A model generated the notes under the pieces. It was not told the origin of the DNA. It ran no database searches and saw only the letters and a program-made list of their open reading frames with translations. The position numbers were made by a program, and so were the translations under genes. A stretch of DNA of 8,530 nucleotides from an uncultured Collinsella sp. (GTDB taxonomy: Bacteria; Actinomycetota; Coriobacteriia; Coriobacteriales; Coriobacteriaceae), in the NCBI GenBank assembly GCA_900764415.1, contig CAAFOA010000092.1, forward strand, positions 1 to 8,530. Direction: 5' to 3'. Positions within the stretch are counted from its first letter, which is position 1. Every line of letters starts with the position of its first letter. Positions 1 through 5,470 of this stretch are shown here, piece after piece.

Positions 1-224
1 ATGCGGCTCCACCACTCCGCATGATTGCGGGGGTAAGGTGCGCCCAGGTGCTCGATGGTGTGGCACTCGGCGGTGTTCATGACCGGCTCCTTGTTGGGCG
101 TGGTCAGGCGCAGGTCAAACGTGGTGACGGCGGCGCCGGTCGCCGGATCGCGGTCGATGCGGCTCACATACACGCCGGGCTCAAGCAGCAGATGATCAAC
201 AGAAAAGCTGGCGATGCGCTCCAT
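1..224 (-). CDS. luxS: S-ribosylhomocysteine lyase LuxS (N-terminal part)
   Basis: This is the first 74 codons of LuxS, which runs off the left edge (the family is about 150-160 residues). LuxS is a cytoplasmic metal enzyme that cleaves S-ribosylhomocysteine to homocysteine and DPD, the autoinducer-2 precursor, in the activated methyl cycle. My translation from the ATG at 224 starts MERIASFSVDHLLLEPGVYV and continues with TTFDLRLTTPNKEPVMNTAE, both typical of the family. The zinc motif HTIEH is at residues 55-59 (ligands His55 and His59); the cysteine ligand lies outside the window. The segment after it, GAPYPRNHAEWWSR, departs from the usual A-T-x-x-RN pattern, so residues 62-66 are mildly unusual. 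The start is supported by a GAGAGGA ribosome site 6-8 nt upstream. It is separated from the kinase operon by a terminator and so is probably its own transcription unit. Confidence 0.93.
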   Translation of the reverse strand, partial: MERIASFSVDHLLLEPGVYVSRIDRDPATGAAVTTFDLRLTTPNKEPVMNTAECHTIEHLGAPYPRNHAEWWSR

Positions 225-238
225 GGCAGATCCTCTCG

Positions 239-269
239 GTAGTCAATTTGGGACGGGGCTCTTTTAGCT
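239..269 (+). repeat. 31-bp dispersed repeat, copy 1
   Basis: This copy matches the reverse complement of 6647-6677 at 30 of 31 bases, including a perfect 22-bp block (239-260) and the following TTTTAGCT. A further diverged copy, in the opposite orientation to this one, is at 306-327. Here it lies upstream of luxS with its T-run facing the plus strand, where there is no gene to terminate. Confidence 0.85.
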
Positions 270-288
270 GGTTCGAATGGTCGCACCA

Positions 289-296
289 ATCATACC
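289..296 (-). promoter_or_regulatory. Possible extended -10 promoter of luxS
   Basis: On the minus strand the gap ahead of luxS holds TGGTATGAT, an extended -10 with five of six TATAAT bases. It would start RNA near 282 and give a leader of about 58 nt. I see no good -35 hexamer at 16-18 nt. It lies close to the centre of the palindrome at 239-327. Confidence 0.35.
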
Positions 297-300
297 AGTC

Positions 301-338
301 AAAAAAGCCCCGTCCCAAATAAGCTACCTGGGACGGGG
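301..338 (-). terminator. Intrinsic terminator after the FGGY kinase gene
   Basis: A 10-bp perfect stem pairs 308-317 with 329-338 (CCCCGTCCC against GGGACGGGG plus an A-T pair) around an 11-nt loop. On the minus strand a GC is followed at once by six T residues (306-301). The T-run is only on the minus-strand side, so it ends the operon arriving from 377. Confidence 0.9.
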
Positions 339-364
339 ATCAATGAGTTTATAATCCCCGTCCC
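330..364 (-). promoter_or_regulatory. Hairpin competing with the terminator
   Basis: GGGACGGGGAT at 330-340 pairs perfectly (11 bp) with ATCCCCGTCCC at 354-364, loop 13 nt, beginning 12 nt after the kinase stop codon. It uses the same arm (330-338) as the terminator at 301-338, so the two folds exclude each other. On the minus strand no T-run follows it, so it is not itself a terminator. An antiterminator role is inference. Confidence 0.5.
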
Positions 365-376
365 GGAAAAATCATG

Positions 377-1867
377 CTAGGCAGTGTACGCGATTGTAGC
401 GTCGACAGCGTGGCGCCAGCCGGCGATCTTTTTGGCGCGTTCGTCGGCGGTCATGGCAGGCTCCACGATGCCGCGGGCGCCGTAGACGTCGACGACATCG
501 CGCGTGTACATGCCCAGCGCAATACCGCAGGCCCAGGCCGCACCCAGGCCGCTCATCTCGTCGTTGCTCGCGATGCGGATGGGCGAGCCAACCAAGTCGC
601 TCTCAAACTGCATCAGGTACGCGTCGCGCGTGGGACCGCCGTCAACACGAAGCTCGGCCAATGCCGCACCCGAATCCTCGACCATCGCATCAATCACGTC
701 AAAGATCTGATAGGCGATCGACTCGTCGGCGGCCTTCACGAATTCCGCGCGACCCGTGGTGCGCGTCATACCAAAGACGCAGCCCTCGGCGTCACTCGCC
801 CAGTGCGGCGCGCCCAAACCGGTAAACGCCGGCACAAAGTAGACGCGGCTCGCCGGATTGGCGGCGTAGCACAGGTCGGTAACTTCCTCGGGGTTGTTGA
901 TGAGCTCCAGATCGTCGCGCAGCCACGTCTTGACGGCGCCGGCGTAGCTCACGTTGCCCTCGAGCACGTACTCGGTCACGCCGTCCATACGCCATGCGAG
1001 CGAGCTCGAAAGCCCATGCGAGCTGGCAACGAACTCGTCACCGACGTTCATCATGACCGAGCTGCCGGTGCCATAGGTCGCCTTGGCCATACCGCGGCTG
1101 TGGCAACCCTGCGCGAACAAGGCCGCATGGCTGTCACCGAGCACGCCGTGAATGGGCACGGGTGCCGGCAAAAAGCCGCCCAGGTCCGTCGTGCCGAACA
1201 GGCCATCGGAATCGGTCACCTGCGGCAGGCAGGCCACGTCGATGCCAAAGGCCTCGCACACCGGCTCGCTCCAGCAGCCACGGCGCAGGTCAAAGAGCTG
1301 CGTGCGGCTGGCGTTAGACCAGTCGCAGCGGAACTCCGCGCCGCCCGTGAGCGTCCAGACCACCCAGGCATCGATGGTGCCCAGGCAAAGCTCGCCCGCC
1401 GCCGCGGCCTCGGCAGCCGCGGGAACGTTCGCGAGAATCCAGGCCATCTTGCCCGCCGGATAATAGGGCGAGAGCACCAGGCCCGTCGTGTCACGCACCA
1501 GCTCGGCCACGCCCTCGCGCGCGGCCAGCTCGTCGCATAGCTCGCGGGCGCGGGCGCACTGCCACACCACGGCGTCGCACAGCGGCTCGCCCGTCGTGCG
1601 GTTCCAGGCAACGGTGGTCTCGCGCTGGTTGGAGATGCCGATACCGGCGACGTCGGCCGGGTCGACCCCGGTCTCCTCCACCACAGCGCGCGCCACGGCC
1701 AGCACGTTGGCGGCAATCTCGGCCGGATCATGGCTCACCCAGCCGGCCTCGTTGACAATCTGGCGATGCGAGCGATCGGCACGATGAATCAAATGGCCGC
1801 CCTCGTCCACCAGCAGCGCCTTGGTGCCCTGCGTGGATTGATCGATTCCGATGATGTATTTGCTCAT
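377..1867 (-). CDS. FGGY-family carbohydrate kinase, glycerol-kinase-like
   Basis: This 496-residue ATP-dependent sugar or polyol kinase has the normal FGGY length. It starts MSKYIIGIDQSTQGTKALLV, the first phosphate-binding element; the catalytic Asp is in GVLGDSHAALF (Asp245), followed by ATYGTGSSVMM (263-273), VPAFTGLGAP (345-354) and LRVDGGPTRD (406-415). Similarity to GlpK is strong (GISNQRETT at 77-85, VVWQCARA, NASRTQLF). Arg82, Glu83, Tyr135 and Asp245 match GlpK glycerol contacts, but the Gln after that Asp is Ser246 and the Phe of GTGCF is Ser270. Substrate is therefore open: glycerol is possible, but a ketose such as apulose or another small polyol fits the operon better. It is the last gene of the isomerase-transketolase cassette, 174 nt behind the transketolase C subunit, with its own AGGAGAG site close to the ATG, and it ends at a strong terminator. 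Confidence 0.9.
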   Translation of the reverse strand: MSKYIIGIDQSTQGTKALLVDEGGHLIHRADRSHRQIVNEAGWVSHDPAEIAANVLAVARAVVEETGVDPADVAGIGISNQRETTVAWNRTTGEPLCDAVVWQCARARELCDELAAREGVAELVRDTTGLVLSPYYPAGKMAWILANVPAAAEAAAAGELCLGTIDAWVVWTLTGGAEFRCDWSNASRTQLFDLRRGCWSEPVCEAFGIDVACLPQVTDSDGLFGTTDLGGFLPAPVPIHGVLGDSHAALFAQGCHSRGMAKATYGTGSSVMMNVGDEFVASSHGLSSSLAWRMDGVTEYVLEGNVSYAGAVKTWLRDDLELINNPEEVTDLCYAANPASRVYFVPAFTGLGAPHWASDAEGCVFGMTRTTGRAEFVKAADESIAYQIFDVIDAMVEDSGAALAELRVDGGPTRDAYLMQFESDLVGSPIRIASNDEMSGLGAAWACGIALGMYTRDVVDVYGARGIVEPAMTADERAKKIAGWRHAVDATIAYTA

Positions 1868-1924
1868 GTACTCTCCTGGCTCCCCGGCCGGTTCAAAAAC
1901 TAAAACCCGACGGACAAGGAGCGA

Positions 1925-2025
1925 GCGGCCACCAAGTGCCGCAGATTGCCGTGAAAGAGGAGCGCCGCGTACTTTGCGTACGCAAGCGACGGTTTGAACG
2001 GCAAGGTGCGGTGCTTGGCGGCCGC
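1925..2025. repeat. 101-bp imperfect palindrome between transketolase and kinase
   Basis: The 28-base arm at 1925-1952 and the facing arm at 1998-2025 match inverted at 23 of 28 bases (outer GCGGCC, CCAAG, CCGCA and TTGCCGT blocks). A second perfect 6-bp stem, GCGTAC-TTTGC-GTACGC (1967-1983), sits near the centre, overlapping a 12-bp palindrome TTGCGTACGCAA at 1974-1985. On the minus strand a T-rich stretch (TTTTAGTTTTT) follows only about 20 nt past the stem, so it is not a standard terminator. It fills most of the 174-nt gap inside the operon. It could be an RNA fold tuning kinase expression or a repeat insertion. Confidence 0.7.
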
Positions 2026-2041
2026 GCAGCGTCTGTGTCTA

Positions 2042-2980
2042 CTAGTTGCCGAGGAACTCGGCGACCGTCTTGGCAATGCCTTCGCCCGTCAGGCCGTAGT
2101 GCGCAAAGACCTCGGGGCTCGTACCGGTGATGACCGGCGCGTCGGGCAGGGAGAGGCACTTGACCGGACGCGGGCAATGCTCGCCCACGACCTGCGCGAC
2201 CATGGAACCCAGGCCGCCGAAGGGGCTGTGCTCCTCGACGGTCACGACGGCGCGCGTGGCGCCGGCGGCCTCGATCACGGCCTCGGCGTCGAGCGGCTTG
2301 ACGCAGTACATGTCGAGCACCGTTGCCGAGATTCCCTGCTCGGCCAGCAGATCGGCGGCGTCCACGGCGTGGCGGACCATCTCGCCGGTGGCGACGAGCG
2401 TCACATCGGTGCCGCGGCGCACCCAGGTGGCGCGATCCATCTGGAACGGGCACTCGTCCTCGGTGTACACGTCCTCGACCGGGTTGCGGCCCACGCGGAT
2501 GTAGGCCGGCTTGTTATCGGCTACCAGGGCACGCACGAGCTCGGCGGTCTGGAAGCGATCGCTCGGCAGATACACGCGCATGTTGGGAATCGCGCTCATA
2601 GCGGCGATATCTTGCGCGGAGTGGTGGCTCATACCCAGGGCGCCGTAGGACACGCCGCCCGAGATGCCGATGAGCTTGACGTTGGTGTTGGAGTACGAGA
2701 CGTCGACCTTGCACTGCTCATACGAGCGCGTGGTCACAAAGGATGCCGGCGAGGCGGCCCAGGCCTTCTTGCCGCACGAAGCCATACCGGCAGCGATGCT
2801 CACCAGGTCCTGCTCGGCAATGCCGACCTCAACGGACTGCTGGGGATACTGATCAAAGAACGGCGTGAGCGAGGCGGAGCCGCGGGAGTCAGAGCACAGG
2901 ACGACGATATCCTTATCGGTCTTCGCGGCCTCGAGCAGCGTGTCGCAGATAACCTTGCGATTGGCGATCTTGTTAGCCAT
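2042..2980 (-). CDS. Transketolase, C-terminal subunit
   Basis: This 312-residue protein carries the pyrimidine-binding and C-terminal domains of transketolase; with the upstream gene it rebuilds one transketolase. Evidence: SVEVGIAEQDLVSIAAGMA (49-67) with the Glu (Glu56) that activates thiamine diphosphate, YGALGMSHHSAQDIA (112-126), and the C-terminal domain from about residue 190 (DVTLVATGEM, VVTVEEHSPFGGLGS). It transfers two-carbon ketol units. I start it at the ATG at 2980 rather than the in-frame ATG at 3034, because a perfect AAGGAGG (2987-2993) lies 6 nt upstream and the family normally begins near MANKIANRKV. It overlaps the N-terminal subunit gene by 8 nt (ATGGCTAA), a sign of coupled translation. 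It could also belong to a 1-deoxyxylulose-5-phosphate-synthase-like relative, but that enzyme is usually one chain. Confidence 0.93.
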   Translation of the reverse strand: MANKIANRKVICDTLLEAAKTDKDIVVLCSDSRGSASLTPFFDQYPQQSVEVGIAEQDLVSIAAGMASCGKKAWAASPASFVTTRSYEQCKVDVSYSNTNVKLIGISGGVSYGALGMSHHSAQDIAAMSAIPNMRVYLPSDRFQTAELVRALVADNKPAYIRVGRNPVEDVYTEDECPFQMDRATWVRRGTDVTLVATGEMVRHAVDAADLLAEQGISATVLDMYCVKPLDAEAVIEAAGATRAVVTVEEHSPFGGLGSMVAQVVGEHCPRPVKCLSLPDAPVITGTSPEVFAHYGLTGEGIAKTVAEFLGN

Positions 2981-3809
2981 TGATGGCCTCCTTATGGGCA
3001 GCGAAATCGGCGATGATCTGGGCATATTCCTCATCGTTGGGCAGGTGATGATGCCAGCTGGCTTTGTCCTCCATGACGGACGAGCCGTAGCCCTTCACCG
3101 TGTTGAGGATGATGACCGTGGGCTTACCCTTGGTCTCGGCGGCAAGCGTCAGCGCAGCGTCGATGGCCTGGACGTCGTTGCCCGGAATGGACAGCACGTT
3201 CCACCCAAAGGCAGCCCAGCGCTCCTCCTGGCTGTCCTGCTTCATAACGTCCTCGGTGCTGCCGCTGATCTGCAGGCGATTGCGGTCCACGAGCGCGCAC
3301 AGGTTATCGAGCTGGTAGTTGCCGCCGCTCATGGCGCCCTCCCAGACCGAGCCCTCGGCAAGCTCGCCGTCGCCCATGATGGTGTAGACGCGGTAGTCGC
3401 GGCCGTCCATCTTGCCGGCGAGCGCCATGCCCACGGCAACGGGCAGGCCGTGACCCAGCGAGCCCGAGTTCATCTCGATGCCCTTGAGCTTGTTGTTGGG
3501 ATGGCCGATGTAGGGGCTGCCGAACTTGGAGAAGCGAGCCTTGACGTCGTCGAGATCAAGATAGCCCTCGTGGCAGAGCACCGCGTAGTAGGCCTCCATG
3601 GCGTGGCCCTTGGAGAGCACGAAGCGATCGCGGTTGGGATCGTCGACGGTCTCGGGCGAAATGTTGAGGTGGTTGGCGTAGAGGGTCATGAGGGCGTCGA
3701 TCACCGACATGTCGCCGCCGATGTGGCCGCCGGCGCCAGCCATGATGATATCGACGCAATCGCGGCGAAGGTCCCAACGCAGGGACTCAAGCTCTTCGAT
3801 AGTTGCCAT
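2973..3809 (-). CDS. Transketolase, N-terminal (thiamine diphosphate-binding) subunit
   Basis: This 278-residue subunit holds the diphosphate-binding domain of a split transketolase. Visible motifs: AGGHIGGDMS (26-35), RFVLSKGHAMEAYYAVL (62-78), EMNSGSLGHGLPVAVGMAL (112-130), and the classic GDGELAEGSVWEGAM (146-160) followed by VDRN (174-177), which supplies the Mg-thiamine diphosphate ligands Asp147 and Asn177. It acts as a complex with the next gene. Start: ATG at 3809 with a GAGGAGAG site inside the end of the isomerase gene and only 2 nt between that stop and this start, so the genes are translated together. Split transketolases are common in anaerobes, and some serve special sugars (apulose 4-phosphate, sulfofructose). 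The general pentose-phosphate role cannot be excluded, but the neighbours argue for a dedicated catabolic enzyme. Confidence 0.94.
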   Translation of the reverse strand: MATIEELESLRWDLRRDCVDIIMAGAGGHIGGDMSVIDALMTLYANHLNISPETVDDPNRDRFVLSKGHAMEAYYAVLCHEGYLDLDDVKARFSKFGSPYIGHPNNKLKGIEMNSGSLGHGLPVAVGMALAGKMDGRDYRVYTIMGDGELAEGSVWEGAMSGGNYQLDNLCALVDRNRLQISGSTEDVMKQDSQEERWAAFGWNVLSIPGNDVQAIDAALTLAAETKGKPTVIILNTVKGYGSSVMEDKASWHHHLPNDEEYAQIIADFAAHKEAING

Positions 3810-3811
3810 TT

Positions 3812-5212
3812 CTACTCTCCTCGCAGGTAGGCTTTAACGTCTTCTTCGATGGGGTCGTACAGGTCGGGCTGGATGCCGAGGTACTTGCACGCCTCGTAGA
3901 GCACCGGCACCACGTTGGCGTGAATAGCGACGCAGTGGTGGATGTAGGGGCCCTCGACGATCTTGGCCTCGAGGCGCTTGAGGTTCTCGACCTCGACCCA
4001 CAGGTAAGTGCCCATGCCGGCCGGGCCGTCGATGCCGCGGGCGTTGCCCAGCAGCAGCGAGTACTCGCCGTTGTCGCCGTCAAAGCGGGCAAGGGTGAGG
4101 TCGCCGTGCTTGGCCTCGGCCGTCAGCGCACCGGGGTGGTCGAAAGCCAGCGGGTAGGTGAGCTTGGGCTTGACGGCCGCGCAGCTGCAGGGCCAGGGGC
4201 CGCAGTGCTGCAGCAGCTCGCCGTTCTCGTTATCGGGATGGCGCACGGTCCAGTCGGCGAACATGCCACGGTGACGGCCCAGGTCGGCGGCCTCGACCAT
4301 CAGTGCGGTGACGGCGCCATGGATATCGGTCTCGCATACGATAGGAATGCCCATCTCGTTGAGGATGGCGTTGGCGGCGCAGGGCATAATGCCCAGCTCG
4401 TCCTGAAGGGCGTTCCAGCACTGAATGGCACCGGCGTTGCAGCCGTACTTCTCGACCAAGCGCTTCATGGCGATGGCAAGACCGGCGACCGCGGGAACCT
4501 TGTCCTCGGGAATGCAGATCTCAAAGCTGTCGTTGATGTGGGCAAGCATGGCGGCCATGGCCTGCTCGTCGGCCTGGGCGTCGCGCACGGCCTGGACAAG
4601 CTCGGTCATGGGGATGGGCGAAAGCTGGATGTTGAACTTCTCGAGCAGCTCGCCCTCGTTGCACATGGTCGACCAGAAGTCGAACGGACGGGTGGCCATC
4701 TGCAGGATGCGGGTGCGCTTGAAGGTCTTGACCACGTTGCACACGGCCAAAAAGTCCCAGACGCCGCGCTCGAACTCGGGGTCGGTCAGGCGGCAGTTGG
4801 TCATGTAGGTAAAGGGCACCTGGAAGCGGCGCAGGACCTTGCCAGTGGCGAACAGGCCGCACTGGCTATCGCGCAGACGGGTGCCGTCGGGCTCGGGGCG
4901 CTCGTCGCGCGGGCCCCACAGCAGCACGGGCAGGCCGAGCTCGCGGGCAAGGCGAGCGCAGACGTACTCGGTACCAAAGTTGGCGTGGCACAGCATGATG
5001 CCGTCGACGCCCTCGGCGCGGAACTTCTTGACGATAGGCTCGATATGGCTGTCGTCGAACAGCAGGCCCTCGTCATTGATGTCATCGATATCCACAATGT
5101 CGACACCGATCTCGCGCAGGCGATCAGCCGTAAGGCCGCGATACTTGATCGCGTCCGGCGCGCTAAAGATGCTGCGGCGCGTGGGCACAAAGCCGAGCTT
5201 GATCTTGTCCAT
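3812..5212 (-). CDS. L-fucose/L-arabinose isomerase-like protein, substrate unknown
   Basis: This 466-residue protein looks like the family usually labelled L-fucose isomerase-related: a Rossmann-like N-terminal half (KLGFVPTRRSIFS; MLCHANFGTEYVCARLA at 73-89; LPVLLWGPRDE at 94-104) and a FucI-like active-site half. AIQCWNALQDELG (262-274) and IPIVCETDIHGAVTALM (289-305) resemble the metal site of FucI, with Glu294 and Asp296 as likely ligands. GPYIHHCVAIHANVVPVLYE (421-440) resembles the FucI segment with its metal His, so His425, His426 or His431 may bind metal. A Cys-rich patch HCGPWPCSC is at 336-344. The expected reaction is Mn-dependent aldose-ketose isomerisation in the cytoplasm. It is the first gene of the cassette, with GGGGAGGA (5218-5225) 5 nt before ATG and putative operators just upstream. 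The actual sugar is not identified. Confidence 0.85.
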   Translation of the reverse strand: MDKIKLGFVPTRRSIFSAPDAIKYRGLTADRLREIGVDIVDIDDINDEGLLFDDSHIEPIVKKFRAEGVDGIMLCHANFGTEYVCARLARELGLPVLLWGPRDERPEPDGTRLRDSQCGLFATGKVLRRFQVPFTYMTNCRLTDPEFERGVWDFLAVCNVVKTFKRTRILQMATRPFDFWSTMCNEGELLEKFNIQLSPIPMTELVQAVRDAQADEQAMAAMLAHINDSFEICIPEDKVPAVAGLAIAMKRLVEKYGCNAGAIQCWNALQDELGIMPCAANAILNEMGIPIVCETDIHGAVTALMVEAADLGRHRGMFADWTVRHPDNENGELLQHCGPWPCSCAAVKPKLTYPLAFDHPGALTAEAKHGDLTLARFDGDNGEYSLLLGNARGIDGPAGMGTYLWVEVENLKRLEAKIVEGPYIHHCVAIHANVVPVLYEACKYLGIQPDLYDPIEEDVKAYLRGE

Positions 5213-5235
5213 GTACGTCCTCCCCTAATCACATG

Positions 5236-5278
5236 TTCAGTAAACAGACGTGTGTTTCGTTTTATTCTGTTTACTAAA
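5236..5278. promoter_or_regulatory. Putative operator pair ahead of the isomerase operon
   Basis: TTCAGTAAACAGA (5236-5248) and TCTGTTTACTAAA (5266-5278) form an inverted repeat matching at 12 of 13 bases, 17 nt apart. A shorter near-palindrome with central CG, AAACAGACGTGTGTTT (5242-5257, 7 of 8 pairs), overlaps the first arm, and a central CG is typical of LacI-family operators. A weak -10-like AATAAA (minus strand, 5266-5261) lies between the arms. Further TGTTTA/TAAACA copies occur at 5292-5297 and 5352-5357. The likely binder is the LacI-family protein encoded just upstream (inference). I found no convincing -35. Confidence 0.5.
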
Positions 5279-5378
5279 TGTTTTACTCTTATGTTTAGAA
5301 GTTTAGCGCGAAATACCCGTGGACGGTAGAGAAATCAGCCTAAACGGTATGTAAACAATCTGAACATACAAGGGCAAC

Positions 5379-5407
5379 AAAAAGAGGGCCCCGAAGGACC
5401 CCCTCTT
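5379..5407 (-). terminator. Intrinsic terminator of the LacI-family gene
   Basis: On the minus strand, 5407 to 5382 folds into a GC-rich hairpin closed by a CTTCGG (UUCG) tetraloop, AAGAGGG facing CCCTCTT, and runs into five T residues (5383-5379). It lies about 65 nt past the LacI stop codon and ahead of the isomerase promoter region, so it separates the regulator from the cassette. Confidence 0.85.
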
Positions 5408-5470
5408 GGTAGCGTTATGTATGGTTGCCTTTGGCGGACTTTTCCGCTCTGAGGCCTAGCGCCGTTCCGC

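Larger units (their letters stand above)
239..327. repeat. 89-bp imperfect palindrome ahead of luxS
   Basis: Bases 239-280 and the reverse complement of 286-327 match at about 33 of 42 positions around a 5-nt centre (281-285). The core is a perfect 15-bp pair, 246-260 against 306-320 (ATTTGGGACGGGGCT). As RNA on the minus strand it would form one long hairpin. Its right arm is shared with the terminator of the kinase gene, so the terminator may be nested in a larger repeat element. What it does is inference. Confidence 0.75.

Noticed and set aside
350..355. TATAAT on the plus strand after the kinase gene
   Set aside because: No -35 at a suitable distance and no plus-strand gene downstream; it falls within the loop and arm of the hairpin at 330-364.
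239..364. Riboswitch (for example a SAM or SAH type) ahead of luxS
   Set aside because: The structure consists of repeated simple GC-rich arms and shows no conserved aptamer core that I recognise.
374..1540. Long plus-strand open frame (388 codons) opposite the FGGY kinase
   Set aside because: It lies antisense to a kinase with clear family motifs, its translation is Arg/Ala/His-rich with no recognisable domain, and it has no ribosome site; such frames are common in GC-rich DNA.
377..1867. Could the FGGY kinase be LsrK, the autoinducer-2 kinase, given luxS next door?
   Set aside because: Its motifs follow glycerol kinase closely, no other lsr genes are present, and a terminator separates it from luxS.
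2042..3034. Longer start of the transketolase C subunit at 3034
   Set aside because: The extra 18 residues (MRNMPRSSPISLPIRRPS) are atypical and lie inside the upstream gene, while a perfect AAGGAGG serves the ATG at 2980.
377..5212. Sulfoquinovose transketolase (sulfo-TK) pathway
   Set aside because: It also uses a split transketolase, but as I recall that route needs no sugar kinase and has a sulfoacetaldehyde-processing enzyme and a sulfonate exporter, none of which is seen here; not fully excluded.
3803..5329. Plus-strand open frame of 508 codons opposite the isomerase
   Set aside because: A mirror of the codon bias of the real minus-strand gene. Its low-complexity translation (Val/Gly/Leu/Ala-rich) resembles no family I know.
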